Below, piece by piece: positions 1-9,529 of a stretch of 64,000 bases of DNA. The position numbers were made by a program, and so were the translations under genes. A model generated the notes under the pieces. That model did no database searches. It had not been told where the DNA came from and saw only the letters and a program-made list of their open reading frames with translations. This DNA comes from Rhizobium cauense (GTDB taxonomy: Bacteria > Pseudomonadota > Alphaproteobacteria > Rhizobiales > Rhizobiaceae). Position 1 is the first letter of the stretch. Every line of letters starts with the position of its first letter. The stretch is taken from contig NZ_JAEUAT010000020.1 of assembly GCF_019511525.1 (NCBI RefSeq), positions 62,001-126,000 on the forward strand, in the 5' to 3' direction.

Positions 1-218
1 TGTTCGTCACTCAATGTGGCTAGGACATTCATCCGCTTTATTCTACCTTTTCGCAGCGCCATGATGATCCATGGGGGCAGGTTGCTTCTCAGCACCAAAC
101 CGTTCAAAGAGGCGGGATTTTTCTTATCTTCAATACGTTGCCTCGGCATTCCGGCCACTCTTCGTGTCTTGGCTGACCACAGGACACAACGCGCGGTCCC
201 GAGAGGCAAGCCGTAAGT

Positions 219-1274
219 CTATTGTCCTGTGGGTTCCCCAGTCATGCTGCCACTCTGGTAAATAAGGTCAATTGCCTGCGAAACAGCGACCAGTCCTTCC
301 GCAGCAGGATCAAATTCGCTACTTTTTTTTAGCTGCTGTGCCCACGCAATCGCGGCGCGTCCACCCCAATCATCCGGCGGCTGCGCGAGCTGCTCGTGAG
401 TGGTGCCCTTGAAGCGATGAGCAACAAAATTGTAGAAAGAGCCGTCGATATTGCGCAGGGCTGCGCCACCTCCGGTTCCGTAGAAGCTCGCGTCGATAAC
501 GCAGTCGCATCCCGCATTAAGGCGCCATGAACACGCGAGGCGGACAATGGTACCGCTGGCGAGCTTAAGTGTCGCAACAGCGTAGTCCTCGACATGGTCT
601 CGGTCTTGGGATACCCGCTTTCCCTGCTCCATCAAATGGCTGGAGACCGCAATGATCTTTGGGAAGTCCATTGCCCAAAGCGCCAGATCGATAAGGTGGA
701 CGCCAAGATCAATTACACATCCTCCTCCCGATTGCAGGCGATCATAAAACCAGGGTTTGTCCGGGCCGTACGCATTGTGGAACGTCAGGTCGATCGCCAT
801 GACATTGCCGAGATCCCCCGCCTTGAGCAGCTGCTTGATGCGCCTCATGCCCTCGGTATGGCGATAGGACAGATCCACGCCGAGAAGTTTGTTGGCAGCT
901 TTTGCCGCTGCGAGGACTGCCTTCACTTCCACAGTATTGCGTCCTAGCGGTTTCTGACAGAACACTGCGCGGCCGGCATGCAGCGCCCTTATTGATTGCT
1001 CCGCGTGCTGTGCACTGGGCGTCGCAATCACGACCCCATCGAGATCCTCGGTAAGGAGTTCATCCAAGGTACCAACGAATCTGGCGGAAGGTGCTACCTT
1101 CGCTGCGGCAGTCATCATGTCTGTCGAAGGTTCGGCAATGACCACAGCCTCACAATGCCCGGTCGCAAGCATAGCTTCCATCCTATTACGACCGATCCAG
1201 CCTACGCCGAGAAAGCCAAGGCGTGTCGGCCTGGAAGAGATGCTGGACGCATGTTGAAGGGCTATGCCGCTCAT
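219..1274 (-). CDS. Gfo/Idh/MocA-family NAD(P)-dependent oxidoreductase
   Basis: 351 aa, the usual family length. An N-terminal Rossmann fold shows GVGWIG at residues 23-28. The QKP triad (normally EKP) follows about residue 107, and the C-terminal catalytic signature DLGVHLID is present. Family members oxidise or reduce sugars, inositols or sugar nucleotides with NAD(P) in the cytoplasm; the substrate cannot be read from sequence. The start codon overlaps the stop of the upstream dehydrogenase gene by one base (TGATG), so the two are translationally coupled. It is the last gene of a three-gene minus-strand operon headed by UDP-glucose dehydrogenase, beside a plus-strand glycan operon, which suggests a role in making or recycling an unusual sugar. 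Family assignment is secure; the specific reaction is unknown. Confidence 0.9.
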   Translation of the reverse strand: MSGIALQHASSISSRPTRLGFLGVGWIGRNRMEAMLATGHCEAVVIAEPSTDMMTAAAKVAPSARFVGTLDELLTEDLDGVVIATPSAQHAEQSIRALHAGRAVFCQKPLGRNTVEVKAVLAAAKAANKLLGVDLSYRHTEGMRRIKQLLKAGDLGNVMAIDLTFHNAYGPDKPWFYDRLQSGGGCVIDLGVHLIDLALWAMDFPKIIAVSSHLMEQGKRVSQDRDHVEDYAVATLKLASGTIVRLACSWRLNAGCDCVIDASFYGTGGGAALRNIDGSFYNFVAHRFKGTTHEQLAQPPDDWGGRAAIAWAQQLKKSSEFDPAAEGLVAVSQAIDLIYQSGSMTGEPTGQ

Positions 1275-2260
1275 CAGTTGACCACCAGTGCTTTAATGAA
1301 GTTGTCGGGACGATCGCGCGTAGCATTCAAAGCCTGATCAAGCTGCTCCAAAGGATAGCGATGCGTATAAAGAGGAAACGGATCAAGCCTGCCTTCGATC
1401 ACGGCAGCGACGGCATCGCGCATGCCTTTGATGTAGACAGCTGGATCCCGCTCATGAGCGTTGATTACATCGATACCGCGCCAATTCCACAGCTGCATAT
1501 TGACTTGCCGGGAACCATCCTGGTGATACCCTGCTATGACCAGGCGGCCGCGTTCCATAGTCAATTCGGCAGCTAGATCAATCGGCCATTGTTTGCCTAC
1601 CGCCTCGATTACGCGATGACAGAAGTCACCAGCCGTCAATTTTTTTACTTCTTCGATGATGCGCCAATGGTCATCCATCACAATTGCCTCTGATGCGCCC
1701 ATACGCTTGGCCACTTCGAGCGCTTGGCGACGTCGCGAAATCGCGATGACCCGTGCGCCTGCGCGAGCCGCAAGTTGGGTTAACAGTGCTCCAAGAAAAC
1801 CAATGCCGATGATGGCGACCGTCTTGCCGGGTTCAATATCGCAACGCTTGAAGATGTTCATGGCGCAACCAAGCGGTTCACCAGGAAATGGCTTCTCTTC
1901 CAGAGCGGGTGGCAGAGGCACGACCATGTCGGCTGAGGCAAAATCATGGCTGGCGTAAGCGTGATAGGTAAGGGCCGCCACACGAGCTCCGATCGATAAT
2001 CCCTTGACGCCCTCTCCGACTGCGTCGATCCGGCCCCATCCCTCATGACCAAGACCTCCAGGTTCGGTCGGAAATTGCATCCACTCCGGTCCGGCCCAAG
2101 GTGTGAGGTTTGATGCGCATACGCCGCATCCCTCGAGCTTGATGCGAACCTGCCCTGCATCTGGCAGTCGAAGCGACGTCTCCACAATGTCGATCTGCCC
2201 GGGGGCAGGAATGACTGCAGCGGTTAGACGTCCTGATAGAGGTTGATTTGAAATATTCAT
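1274..2260 (-). CDS. Zinc-type medium-chain alcohol dehydrogenase
   Basis: 328 aa. The N-terminal GroES-like domain carries the catalytic-zinc Cys in GCGVCASN and the GHEGWG His-Glu motif. The Rossmann domain shows GIGFLG near residue 150. The four-cysteine structural-zinc lobe of classical ADHs is absent, as in several bacterial polyol or sugar dehydrogenases. It lies 22 nt downstream of the UDP-glucose dehydrogenase gene and overlaps the following oxidoreductase start by one base. Pairing of an MDR dehydrogenase with a Gfo/Idh enzyme is common in sugar or cyclitol pathways, so a polyol or sugar substrate is more likely than ethanol. That is inference; the family call is firm. Confidence 0.88.
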   Translation of the reverse strand: MNISNQPLSGRLTAAVIPAPGQIDIVETSLRLPDAGQVRIKLEGCGVCASNLTPWAGPEWMQFPTEPGGLGHEGWGRIDAVGEGVKGLSIGARVAALTYHAYASHDFASADMVVPLPPALEEKPFPGEPLGCAMNIFKRCDIEPGKTVAIIGIGFLGALLTQLAARAGARVIAISRRRQALEVAKRMGASEAIVMDDHWRIIEEVKKLTAGDFCHRVIEAVGKQWPIDLAAELTMERGRLVIAGYHQDGSRQVNMQLWNWRGIDVINAHERDPAVYIKGMRDAVAAVIEGRLDPFPLYTHRYPLEQLDQALNATRDRPDNFIKALVVN

Positions 2261-2282
2261 TTGATCCTCCAGTGCCGCTATT

Positions 2283-3665
2283 TCAAATTGGAGAAGCCGC
2301 CACGTCAGCCCACAGGTGGCTCCCCCCCGCGCTTTTCCGCCGGTCGTCTAACGGTGGTTTGACTAAGGGACGACCAATGCCATGATAGAAAAGGCCATGC
2401 CGCGTTACGCTCTCTGGGCACAGGAGGTTGCGATAGTCGAACAGGTGCTTCCCATTCATCAAGTCGGCCAACCTTTTGAGATCGAGAGCACGGTAGTCAT
2501 CCCATTCTGTCAATATGGCCACGACGTCTGCTCCGTGAGCCGCAGCATAAGGATCCTCATGCCAGATTACCTCTGTACCCAAGACGCTTTGCGCCGGTCC
2601 CCGCGCCTTTGGGTCGTGCCCTCGAACTTCGACTCCTGCCTTCGTCAAGGCCGACACGACTGTTAGCGCGGCAGACTCGCGTACGTCGTCTGTTTGCGCC
2701 TTAAAGGCCATGCCCAGTATGGCGACCCGGCTCCGCCTTTTCTCTGTCAGAACTGCCAGGATACGATCCGCAAGCATCGCCTTGCGCTCTTCGTTCCCCT
2801 CGATCAGCCTTTCGATTAATGTCTGCGGAGCACCATAGCGCCTTCCCGTAGCCGCGAATGCGCGGGTGTCCTTCGGAAAACACGACCCGCCGAACCCAGG
2901 CCCCGGTTGCAGGAAGTTTTGGCCAATCCGCCTGTCGGCGCCGACCCCCTGTGCAACGGTAGTGACGTTGCCTCCTGCGTTTTCGCAAATATTTGCAACT
3001 TCGTTGATGAACCCGATCTTCAACGCAAGAAATGCATTGGCCGCGTATTTGATCAGTTCTGCGTCGGTCGTGGTTGTGCTGATAAACGGGATGCCCATCT
3101 CGATCAACGGGCGATATAGCTCGCGCATCGCTGCTGCCGTAGCTGGCTCGTCTGAGCCAACAACAATGCGGTCAGCTTTCATGAAGTCATCGATAGCCGA
3201 GCCTTCCCTCAGAAACTCCGGGTTCGACGCAACGTAAACATTTCGACCGCCTTTTGCCGACTTGAGAATTTGCCCAATGGCTCTAGCGGTGCCGGCGACG
3301 ACGGTTGATTTGATGACGACGATGGCTTCGTCCGGGATGAAGCGACCGATCTGGCGCGCGGCGGCTTCGACATAGGAGAGATCGATGTCCCCATCTGCGC
3401 GTGCAGGTGTTCCAACTGCGATGAAGATAAAGTCGGCTGATTTGACAGCGGCAGCGAGGTCTGTCGAGAAATCGAGCCTGCCGGCAGCCGTCATTTGTGC
3501 AACCAACTCACCGAGCCCCGGCTCGAAGATTGGGATCTGCCCATGCTTGAGATTTCGGATGCGTTCCTCGTTGAGGTCGACGCAGCAAACATTGCAACCT
3601 AACGAAGCAAAGCACGTGCCGGTCGTCAGACCGACATAGCCAGCACCGATCATCACTACATTCAT
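2283..3665 (-). CDS. UDP-glucose 6-dehydrogenase
   Basis: 460 aa from the ATG at 3665; 19 upstream in-frame codons exist but the conserved N-terminus begins exactly here (MNVVMIGAGYVGL). It oxidises UDP-glucose twice with NAD to UDP-glucuronate. The NAD fold GAGYVG, the catalytic Cys in GGSCFPKD and the C-terminal UDP-binding domain are all present, and length matches the UGD/TuaD family. UDP-glucuronate is the substrate of the UDP-glucuronate decarboxylase homologue at 11.7-12.8 kb, so the window encodes a complete route UDP-Glc to UDP-GlcA to UDP-Xyl. The gene is divergent from the plus-strand glycan operon; a shared control region in 3666-3981 is plausible. Confidence 0.93.
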   Translation of the reverse strand: MNVVMIGAGYVGLTTGTCFASLGCNVCCVDLNEERIRNLKHGQIPIFEPGLGELVAQMTAAGRLDFSTDLAAAVKSADFIFIAVGTPARADGDIDLSYVEAAARQIGRFIPDEAIVVIKSTVVAGTARAIGQILKSAKGGRNVYVASNPEFLREGSAIDDFMKADRIVVGSDEPATAAAMRELYRPLIEMGIPFISTTTTDAELIKYAANAFLALKIGFINEVANICENAGGNVTTVAQGVGADRRIGQNFLQPGPGFGGSCFPKDTRAFAATGRRYGAPQTLIERLIEGNEERKAMLADRILAVLTEKRRSRVAILGMAFKAQTDDVRESAALTVVSALTKAGVEVRGHDPKARGPAQSVLGTEVIWHEDPYAAAHGADVVAILTEWDDYRALDLKRLADLMNGKHLFDYRNLLCPESVTRHGLFYHGIGRPLVKPPLDDRRKSAGGSHLWADVAASPI

Positions 3666-3981
3666 TGTCCGAGGTCTCCGACTACAGGAATTGTTCGTCG
3701 GCCGAACTAGAATGGACGACAAGAGTTCCGGATGAATGTTGAGCGAGTTTGTCCCTAAACCCGTCTGGCACAGGGATCAAAATTCCAAGAAGGTGGATCT
3801 AGAGCATTGAGACTATTGAGGTTTAGCGACGCGAACGCCCGACGGCGCGCCTCACTAGGCGGTTGATCTCATTGATGATGTCAATGATGTCTTCAAAGAA
3901 GTCATACAAGCAGGAACTTTTGCGAGCCGGTGTGGTTCGGGCACCATTGGACAGGTAAACGTCAGCAACAATGGGGTCTTC
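3666..3981. promoter_or_regulatory. Divergent intergenic region, glycan genes
   Basis: 316 nt between the divergently transcribed UDP-glucose dehydrogenase and epimerase genes. It should hold promoters for both operons by position. I saw no convincing sigma-70 box pair or long dyad and name no specific site. Confidence 0.35.
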
Positions 3982-5088
3982 ATGGCAAAGATTTTGGTGA
4001 CCGGTGGATGCGGCTTTATAGGCCGACACGTCACGGAAGAGCTGCTGGACCATGGTTATAGCGTTCGCATCCTCGATGCCATGATCGAACAGGTCCACGC
4101 GGGCTCGGACGTTCCGGTGCCTGGTTCGGCAGAGGTCGTGCGTGGAGACGTTCGAGATAAGGCGCTGGTAGAAGAGGCGCTCCAGAATGTCGACGGCGTG
4201 ATTCATTTGGCAGCCGAGGTTGGCGTTGGGCAGTCGATGTATGAGATCGCGCGCTACGTCGGCGGCAACGACCTCGGAACGGCTGTGCTCTTGGAAGCTA
4301 TGATCGGCAGGAATATAAAAAGAATTGTCGTGGCTTCATCCATGAGCGTCTATGGCGAAGGACGATATCAAAGAAAAGATGGCACGTCTCTTGATCTCGT
4401 GCGACGTGGCGCGGCTCAGATCAAGGCCGGCCGATGGGATGCGACTGGACCTGATGGAGAGGACCTTGTTGCCGTCCCGACTGACGAGGACAAGCCTGTT
4501 GATCTCGCTTCAATCTATGCCCTCACCAAATATTCGCAGGAAAGGCAGGTCCTTTTATTTGGTGAAGCTTATGGCGTCGAAGCTGTGGCGCTCCGTCTGT
4601 TCAATGTCTTCGGTGCGGGCCAGGCTTTGTCCAATCCCTATACGGGCGTCCTTGCTAATTTTGCTTCGCGCCTTGCGAATGGCCAGCCTCCGATGATCTT
4701 CGAAGACGGTCGACAGCGCCGTGATTTCGTTCACGTCCGTGACGTTGCCCGCGGTTTTCGCCTGGCGCTCGAAAAGCCTGCGGCGTCCGGCCATGTGATC
4801 AACGTAGGAAGCGGTCAAGCCTATACGATCACGCAAGTTGCTACGTTGCTCGCCGACGCTATGGCCGTTCCAAACATCGCTCCCGACATAATGAATAGAG
4901 CTCGCTCAGGCGATATCAGAAACTGCTTCGCAGATATCGCGAAAGCACGCGAGCTTCTGGGCTTTGAGCCGCAGCATCGTCTCGAAAATTCACTCGGTCC
5001 CTTTGCGCACTGGGTGCGAACGACTGGTGCGATCGACCGCGGCGCGGAAATGAAGCGGCAATTGGAAGATCGGGGATTGGTATCATGA
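3982..5088 (+). CDS. NAD-dependent sugar-nucleotide epimerase/dehydratase
   Basis: 368 aa, extended SDR family. The N-terminal NAD motif GGCGFIG (residues 8-14), a Ser-rich SSMSVYG strand and the YALTK (YxxxK) catalytic pair are visible. Such enzymes epimerise or dehydrate UDP-, GDP- or CDP-sugars in the cytoplasm; the likely class is UDP-glucose/UDP-glucuronate 4-epimerase-like, but the substrate is not fixed by sequence alone. It is the first gene of the plus-strand glycan operon, and its stop overlaps the next start by four bases (ATGA), giving tight coupling to the hydrolase-epimerase fusion. Family is certain. Confidence 0.9.
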   Translation: MAKILVTGGCGFIGRHVTEELLDHGYSVRILDAMIEQVHAGSDVPVPGSAEVVRGDVRDKALVEEALQNVDGVIHLAAEVGVGQSMYEIARYVGGNDLGTAVLLEAMIGRNIKRIVVASSMSVYGEGRYQRKDGTSLDLVRRGAAQIKAGRWDATGPDGEDLVAVPTDEDKPVDLASIYALTKYSQERQVLLFGEAYGVEAVALRLFNVFGAGQALSNPYTGVLANFASRLANGQPPMIFEDGRQRRDFVHVRDVARGFRLALEKPAASGHVINVGSGQAYTITQVATLLADAMAVPNIAPDIMNRARSGDIRNCFADIAKARELLGFEPQHRLENSLGPFAHWVRTTGAIDRGAEMKRQLEDRGLVS

Positions 5089-7124
5089 GTTCATCCGCTT
5101 CAGCCGGCGCACAATGGACGAAAAGGTCTTATGGTTTCGTGGAGTGGTTTCGGCCCGGCGAGTACGACCGCGCCGAGCAGCTTCTTCCCGACATTCTGGC
5201 AAGTGGTGCGACCTACCTTCGAACCCATCTGTCTTGGGCGGAGTACCTCGCTCCGGGTGGTTCAGAATGGTTTGATTGGCTGATTCCCCGTCTGGGGAGG
5301 GATATCGACCTCCTGCCTTGCATCCATTACACGCCGCCGTCCATGTCGCGAACCGGACGCGCCTCCGGTGCTCCTCGTGAGCTAAAGGCCTACGCCGATT
5401 TCGTCGATCATGTCCTGACGCGTTATGGCCGGAGCTTTAGCCACATCGAGCTTTGGAACGAACCAAATAATCTTCTCGATTGGGATTGGCGCGACGACGC
5501 CGATTTTCTCCTGTTTTCGGAAATGGTGGGCGGGGCTGCGTACTGGGCGAAGCACCGTGGCTTCAAACCCGTTCTCGGTGGGCCATGCCCCTTCGATCCA
5601 TACTGGTTGAACCTCATGGGTGAGCGGGGAGTGCTTGGCGTCGTCGACGCTGTGGGCTTCCACGGCTTCCCAGGGACCTGGGACAGCGAGGAAGGGACTT
5701 GGGGTGGCTGGGACATGCATCTGGGCGAGATGCGTAAGATATTGGACCGCTTCAATCCGCAGGCGCAGATATGGATAACCGAAACAGGCTACTCCACCTG
5801 GCGCAGCGACGAAATGGAGCAGGCCCGGCGTTTTATGAAGGCGCTCAAGGTGAAGGCGGACAGGATGTACTGGTACTCCTGGCAGGACGTGGCGCCCGAC
5901 GTGCCCGTGCAAGAAGGGCTGTGGTTCGATCCGCGTCATTATCACCTCGGCGCCGTCACCCATGATAACCAGCCGAAGCTTCTGGCTCGGTTGCTGCTTG
6001 AGGGCGGGGTCGAAAGGCTGGAGCGGGTCGCCAGTCTGGCAACACCCCATGTAGCAACCGGGGCCGCACCGATCGTCGTGACTGGGGGAAGCGGCTTTAT
6101 CGGTTCCAATGTTGCCAGGAGCTACCTGGAGGATGGGGAGGATGTAATCATCCTCGACAATCTTGGACGCTCGGGTGTCGACCAGAACCTGGCGTGGCTC
6201 ACGGAGCACTATGGGCCTCGTGTCCATCCGGTTTTGGCCGACGTAAGAGATCTACGCAGCATAGAAGCAGCGTTTGCCGACGCCAAAGCTGTTTTTCATT
6301 TCGCTGCTCAGACGGCTGTTACTGCCAGTCTCGTACACCCGATCGATGACTTCGAAACAAACGCCCGCGGTACCATCAATGTTCTCGAAGCGGTGCGCAA
6401 ATCTGAAAAGAGAGCTCCGGTTATCTTCGCGAGCACCAACAAGGTTTACGGCGCTCTTGAGGATATCCAGATGCTGGAGATGGGAGATAGGTATGTCCCT
6501 TCAGACCGTAAAATCCGCGATTACGGGATTGGTGAAGACCGCCCCATCAATTTCTGCACGCCTTATGGCTGCTCCAAGGGTGTTGCCGATCAATATGTGC
6601 TGGACTACGCCAAATCCTTTGACCTGCCGGCAGCTGTTCTTCGAATGAGCTGTATCTACGGTCCGCGCCAATTCGGCACTGAGGACCAGGGCTGGGTGGC
6701 GCATTTCCTGATCAGAGCACTCCTTGGACAGAATATCTCCATCTACGGTAACGGCAAGCAGGTTAGGGACATCTTGCACGTGGACGATGCTGTGGCTGCC
6801 TACCGCGCTTTGCTCAGCTCAATCGGCAGCGTTAACGGCCGCGCATTCAATCTCGGTGGCGGACCGCACAACACTGTGAGCATCCTGAGCGTGTTACGTG
6901 AAATCGAAACGCTGATCGGTCGGCCGCTCCAAACGCAGTTCGGCGATTGGCGTCGAGGCGATCAATACTTCTTCGTCGCTGACACCCGAGGACTGGAAAA
7001 AGAGCTTGGCTGGAAGGCCGAGGTTCACTGGCGAAAAGGCATTCGGCACCTTGCGGATTGGCTCGTGCAAAACCGACTGGGTGACGGTTCGGTTGCTTTG
7101 GAAAAACAGAAGGTATTGGCATGA
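5085..7124 (+). CDS. Fusion: clan-A glycoside hydrolase plus NAD-dependent epimerase
   Basis: 679 aa with two enzyme halves. Residues about 10-310 form a clan GH-A barrel resembling GH39 beta-xylosidases: WNEPNN carries the putative acid/base E126 and ITETGY the putative nucleophile E233. Residues about 328-660 are an extended SDR with GGSGFIG at 334-340 and YGCSK (Y494, K498), most like CDP-paratose/tyvelose 2-epimerases. There is no signal peptide, so the hydrolase half is predicted to be cytoplasmic, which is odd for a polysaccharide hydrolase and hints at trimming or transglycosylation of a lipid-linked or free oligosaccharide. ATGA overlaps join it to both neighbours. No frameshift or stop separates the halves, so the fusion appears genuine. 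Confidence 0.88.
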   Translation: MSSSASAGAQWTKRSYGFVEWFRPGEYDRAEQLLPDILASGATYLRTHLSWAEYLAPGGSEWFDWLIPRLGRDIDLLPCIHYTPPSMSRTGRASGAPRELKAYADFVDHVLTRYGRSFSHIELWNEPNNLLDWDWRDDADFLLFSEMVGGAAYWAKHRGFKPVLGGPCPFDPYWLNLMGERGVLGVVDAVGFHGFPGTWDSEEGTWGGWDMHLGEMRKILDRFNPQAQIWITETGYSTWRSDEMEQARRFMKALKVKADRMYWYSWQDVAPDVPVQEGLWFDPRHYHLGAVTHDNQPKLLARLLLEGGVERLERVASLATPHVATGAAPIVVTGGSGFIGSNVARSYLEDGEDVIILDNLGRSGVDQNLAWLTEHYGPRVHPVLADVRDLRSIEAAFADAKAVFHFAAQTAVTASLVHPIDDFETNARGTINVLEAVRKSEKRAPVIFASTNKVYGALEDIQMLEMGDRYVPSDRKIRDYGIGEDRPINFCTPYGCSKGVADQYVLDYAKSFDLPAAVLRMSCIYGPRQFGTEDQGWVAHFLIRALLGQNISIYGNGKQVRDILHVDDAVAAYRALLSSIGSVNGRAFNLGGGPHNTVSILSVLREIETLIGRPLQTQFGDWRRGDQYFFVADTRGLEKELGWKAEVHWRKGIRHLADWLVQNRLGDGSVALEKQKVLA

Positions 7125-8233
7125 ACCGGTCCAAGTCGCCAAGAGCAGCACGGGTGCTCATAACAGTCGATGCCGTTGGCGGCGTGTGGCGCTATGCAAT
7201 GGATCTAGCTGCAGCGCTCGATCCCCTTGGCTTTACCTTTGTGTTTGCGGGCCTCGGGCCACAACCTTCTGCCAGGCAGATACAAGAGGCAAGCAAGCTA
7301 GGAACGCTGCGCTGGATTGATGAACCGCTTGACTGGATGGTTCAGCGCGAGAGTGAGCTGGCTGGTGTAGCTCCTCGGCTTGGGCAGCTTTGCCGGCAGG
7401 AGCATGTGGATCTTGTCCATCTCAACTTGCCATCGCAGGCCGATGGGCTGGTGACAGAGCGACCTGTGGCGGCAATGTCCCACTCTTGCGTTGCGACATG
7501 GTTTGCAGGCGTACGCAGGCAGGACCTTCCGCAGGATTGGCGGTGGCACAAGGCTCTCAATCGCCGCGGATTCGACCGGGCTGATATCGCATTGGCCCCG
7601 AGCCATAGCCACGCTGCGATGCTGCAGCATGCCTATGGTCAGATCAGGGGACTTCACGTGGTTTACAATTCCAGCCGCACGGCACCAGCAGCCAAGTCGA
7701 AGGACGATTTTGTCCTTGCCGCCGGGCGGTGGTGGGATGACGGCAAGAATGGTGGGGTTTTAGACGAGGCAGCTAAGGAGATCATCTGGCCTGTGATCAT
7801 GGCTGGCGCAAACAACGGTCCTAACGGGCAGCACCTCATGATCAGGCATGCCAAACACCTCGGCGAGCAGGCTCATCAGGATATCTTGTCACTCATGCGA
7901 CGTGCTGCGATATTCGTCTCGCCGTCCATCTACGAGCCATTCGGTCTCGCGCCTCTAGAGGCCGCGAGATCACATGCTGCTCTGGTGCTTGCAGACATCC
8001 CGACCTACCACGAGCTTTGGCGGGACGCAGCGATCTTTGCCGACCCGACCGACAGCACGGCCATTGCCGCAGCAGTGAACCAACTGGTCGAGGACCCGCA
8101 GTTGCGAGCCGAACTCGTTCTTAAGGCAGCAGAGCGGTCGCGCCGTTTTGATCCCGGTTCACAGGCCAGGGCAATGGCAGATCTTTATTCGGGACTGCTT
8201 CAGCGCGATCCGACGCGTTCAGCCGCGGAGTAA
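7121..8233 (+). CDS. GT4-type glycosyltransferase
   Basis: 370 aa, GT-B fold. The C-terminal donor-binding half has SPSIYEPFGLAPLEA, the E-x7-E signature of retaining GT4 transferases (WcaJ/WbaZ/glycogen-synthase-like). The N-terminal half begins with a glycine-rich loop (DAVGGVWRYAMDLA) typical of the acceptor domain. No membrane segment is evident, so it is a cytoplasmic or peripheral enzyme transferring an activated sugar to a growing glycan. It overlaps the preceding fusion gene by four bases and is followed 2 nt later by a CgeB-like transferase. Donor and acceptor are unknown; UDP-xylose or UDP-glucuronate are candidates from the neighbouring genes. Confidence 0.88.
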   Translation: MNRSKSPRAARVLITVDAVGGVWRYAMDLAAALDPLGFTFVFAGLGPQPSARQIQEASKLGTLRWIDEPLDWMVQRESELAGVAPRLGQLCRQEHVDLVHLNLPSQADGLVTERPVAAMSHSCVATWFAGVRRQDLPQDWRWHKALNRRGFDRADIALAPSHSHAAMLQHAYGQIRGLHVVYNSSRTAPAAKSKDDFVLAAGRWWDDGKNGGVLDEAAKEIIWPVIMAGANNGPNGQHLMIRHAKHLGEQAHQDILSLMRRAAIFVSPSIYEPFGLAPLEAARSHAALVLADIPTYHELWRDAAIFADPTDSTAIAAAVNQLVEDPQLRAELVLKAAERSRRFDPGSQARAMADLYSGLLQRDPTRSAAE

Positions 8234-8235
8234 TC

Positions 8236-9372
8236 ATGAGGTTCGTCTTCTACACCCATTCACTTGTATCGGACTGGAACCACGGCAACGCACATTTCCT
8301 TCGCGGGATAATGCGTGACCTCATCCGCCGAGGTCATGAAGCGGTAGCTTTTGAACCAGTTGATGCCTGGAGCAGGAAAAATCTCCTTCAGGACCAGGGA
8401 GACGCAGCGCTGGCGGATTTCGCCACTGCATTCGCCGACCTTCGCGCGGAAGTCTATGGTCCCGACCATGATCACGAGGCCAGCCTAGCTCATGCCGATG
8501 TAGTGGTGGTTCATGAGTGGACCGATCCTGCGCTCGTTGCAGAGATAGGTCGGATAAGATCCAGTGGCGGCACCTTCACTCTCTTCTTCCATGATACGCA
8601 CCATAGAGCCGTGTCCTCAGAGCGCGATATCGCGGCTTTGGAGCTGCAGAAGTACGATGGGATCCTCGCGTTTGGGGAGACACTCCGCCAGCGTTACCTC
8701 CGCGCGGGGTGGGGTGAAACGGTGTTCACCTGGCACGAGGCTGCAGATACCAGCATATTCAAGCCGATGCCGGACGTTCAGAAGACTGGTGATCTCATCT
8801 GGGTTGGCAACTGGGGCGACGATGAACGCTCCTCTGAACTCATGGAGTTCCTCATAAAGCCTGCCATGGACCTGCAGCTGCAGACATTGGTCCACGGGGT
8901 GCGCTATCCCGAGCACGCGTTGCGCGCGTTGAACGAGGCTGGCATCGCTTTTGGCGGCTGGATTGCCAATCGGCGTGTTCCCTACGCCTTTGCCCAGCAC
9001 AAGGTGACTATACATGTCCCGCGCCGACCTTACGTCGAGAACCTGCCGGGCATACCGACCATCCGCCCGTTCGAAGCGTTGGCCTGCGGTATTCCGCTCA
9101 TCTCGGCGCCATGGAATGACGCGGAGCACCTGTTCCGCACCGGCGAGGACTACCTGGTCGCTCGAAATGGAGAGGAAATGAAGGCGTGCCTTCGCGACAT
9201 CCTCTCAGACCGCGATTTCGCCGCCTCGCTTGCGCGCTCCGGCCGGGATACCATTCTAGCCCGCCACACCTGTTCACATCGTGTGGATGAACTCCTCTCC
9301 ATCCTCGCTGAGTGCGGCACTAAGCGTGTGACGGAAAACTTGTCTCTCGGGAGGTCGTCAAATCATGCTTAG
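8236..9372 (+). CDS. CgeB-like glycosyltransferase (first of three)
   Basis: 378 aa. The sequence resembles CgeB/DUF3880-type GT-B proteins, with a glycosyltransferase group 1-like C-terminus (RPFEALACGIPLIS) and a conserved N-terminal start (MRFVFYTHSLVSDWNHGNA). CgeB proteins act in spore-crust glycosylation in Bacillus and occur in uncharacterised proteobacterial glycan loci. Two homologues follow in the same operon, so each may add one residue of a repeating or branched oligosaccharide. The start lies 2 nt after the upstream stop. Family by motif, specificity unknown. Confidence 0.82.
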   Translation: MRFVFYTHSLVSDWNHGNAHFLRGIMRDLIRRGHEAVAFEPVDAWSRKNLLQDQGDAALADFATAFADLRAEVYGPDHDHEASLAHADVVVVHEWTDPALVAEIGRIRSSGGTFTLFFHDTHHRAVSSERDIAALELQKYDGILAFGETLRQRYLRAGWGETVFTWHEAADTSIFKPMPDVQKTGDLIWVGNWGDDERSSELMEFLIKPAMDLQLQTLVHGVRYPEHALRALNEAGIAFGGWIANRRVPYAFAQHKVTIHVPRRPYVENLPGIPTIRPFEALACGIPLISAPWNDAEHLFRTGEDYLVARNGEEMKACLRDILSDRDFAASLARSGRDTILARHTCSHRVDELLSILAECGTKRVTENLSLGRSSNHA

Positions 9373-9529
9373 GCCTTCCAACGATCATCCACATGTCACT
9401 GGGACAATCTTCAATCTGCGTAACGTATCAGCTCCTCTGTCAATCGATCATGGGTTCGTTCGTCTCTTACCTTCGCGTTGTCAACGCCTTGAAGCTGTCA
9501 ACGCCGCGATGGGAGGTGTCGCTCCATGA
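9365..9529 (+). CDS. Possible 54-aa bridging ORF
   Basis: An open frame of 54 codons from ATG 9365 that overlaps the end of the upstream CgeB-like gene (its start lies inside TCATGCTTAG) and whose TGA overlaps the ATG of the next transferase by three bases. A GGGAGG ribosome-binding sequence lies about 10 nt upstream. The peptide has no recognisable domain or transmembrane segment. It is the only feature filling a 153-nt gap in an otherwise coupled operon, so it may serve as a short coupling cistron, or be chance. Coding status is unproven. Confidence 0.35.
   Translation: MLRPSNDHPHVTGTIFNLRNVSAPLSIDHGFVRLLPSRCQRLEAVNAAMGGVAP

Noticed and set aside
5382..6227. 281-aa minus frame
   Set aside because: Antisense to the hydrolase-epimerase fusion whose motifs are clear; no domain in this frame.
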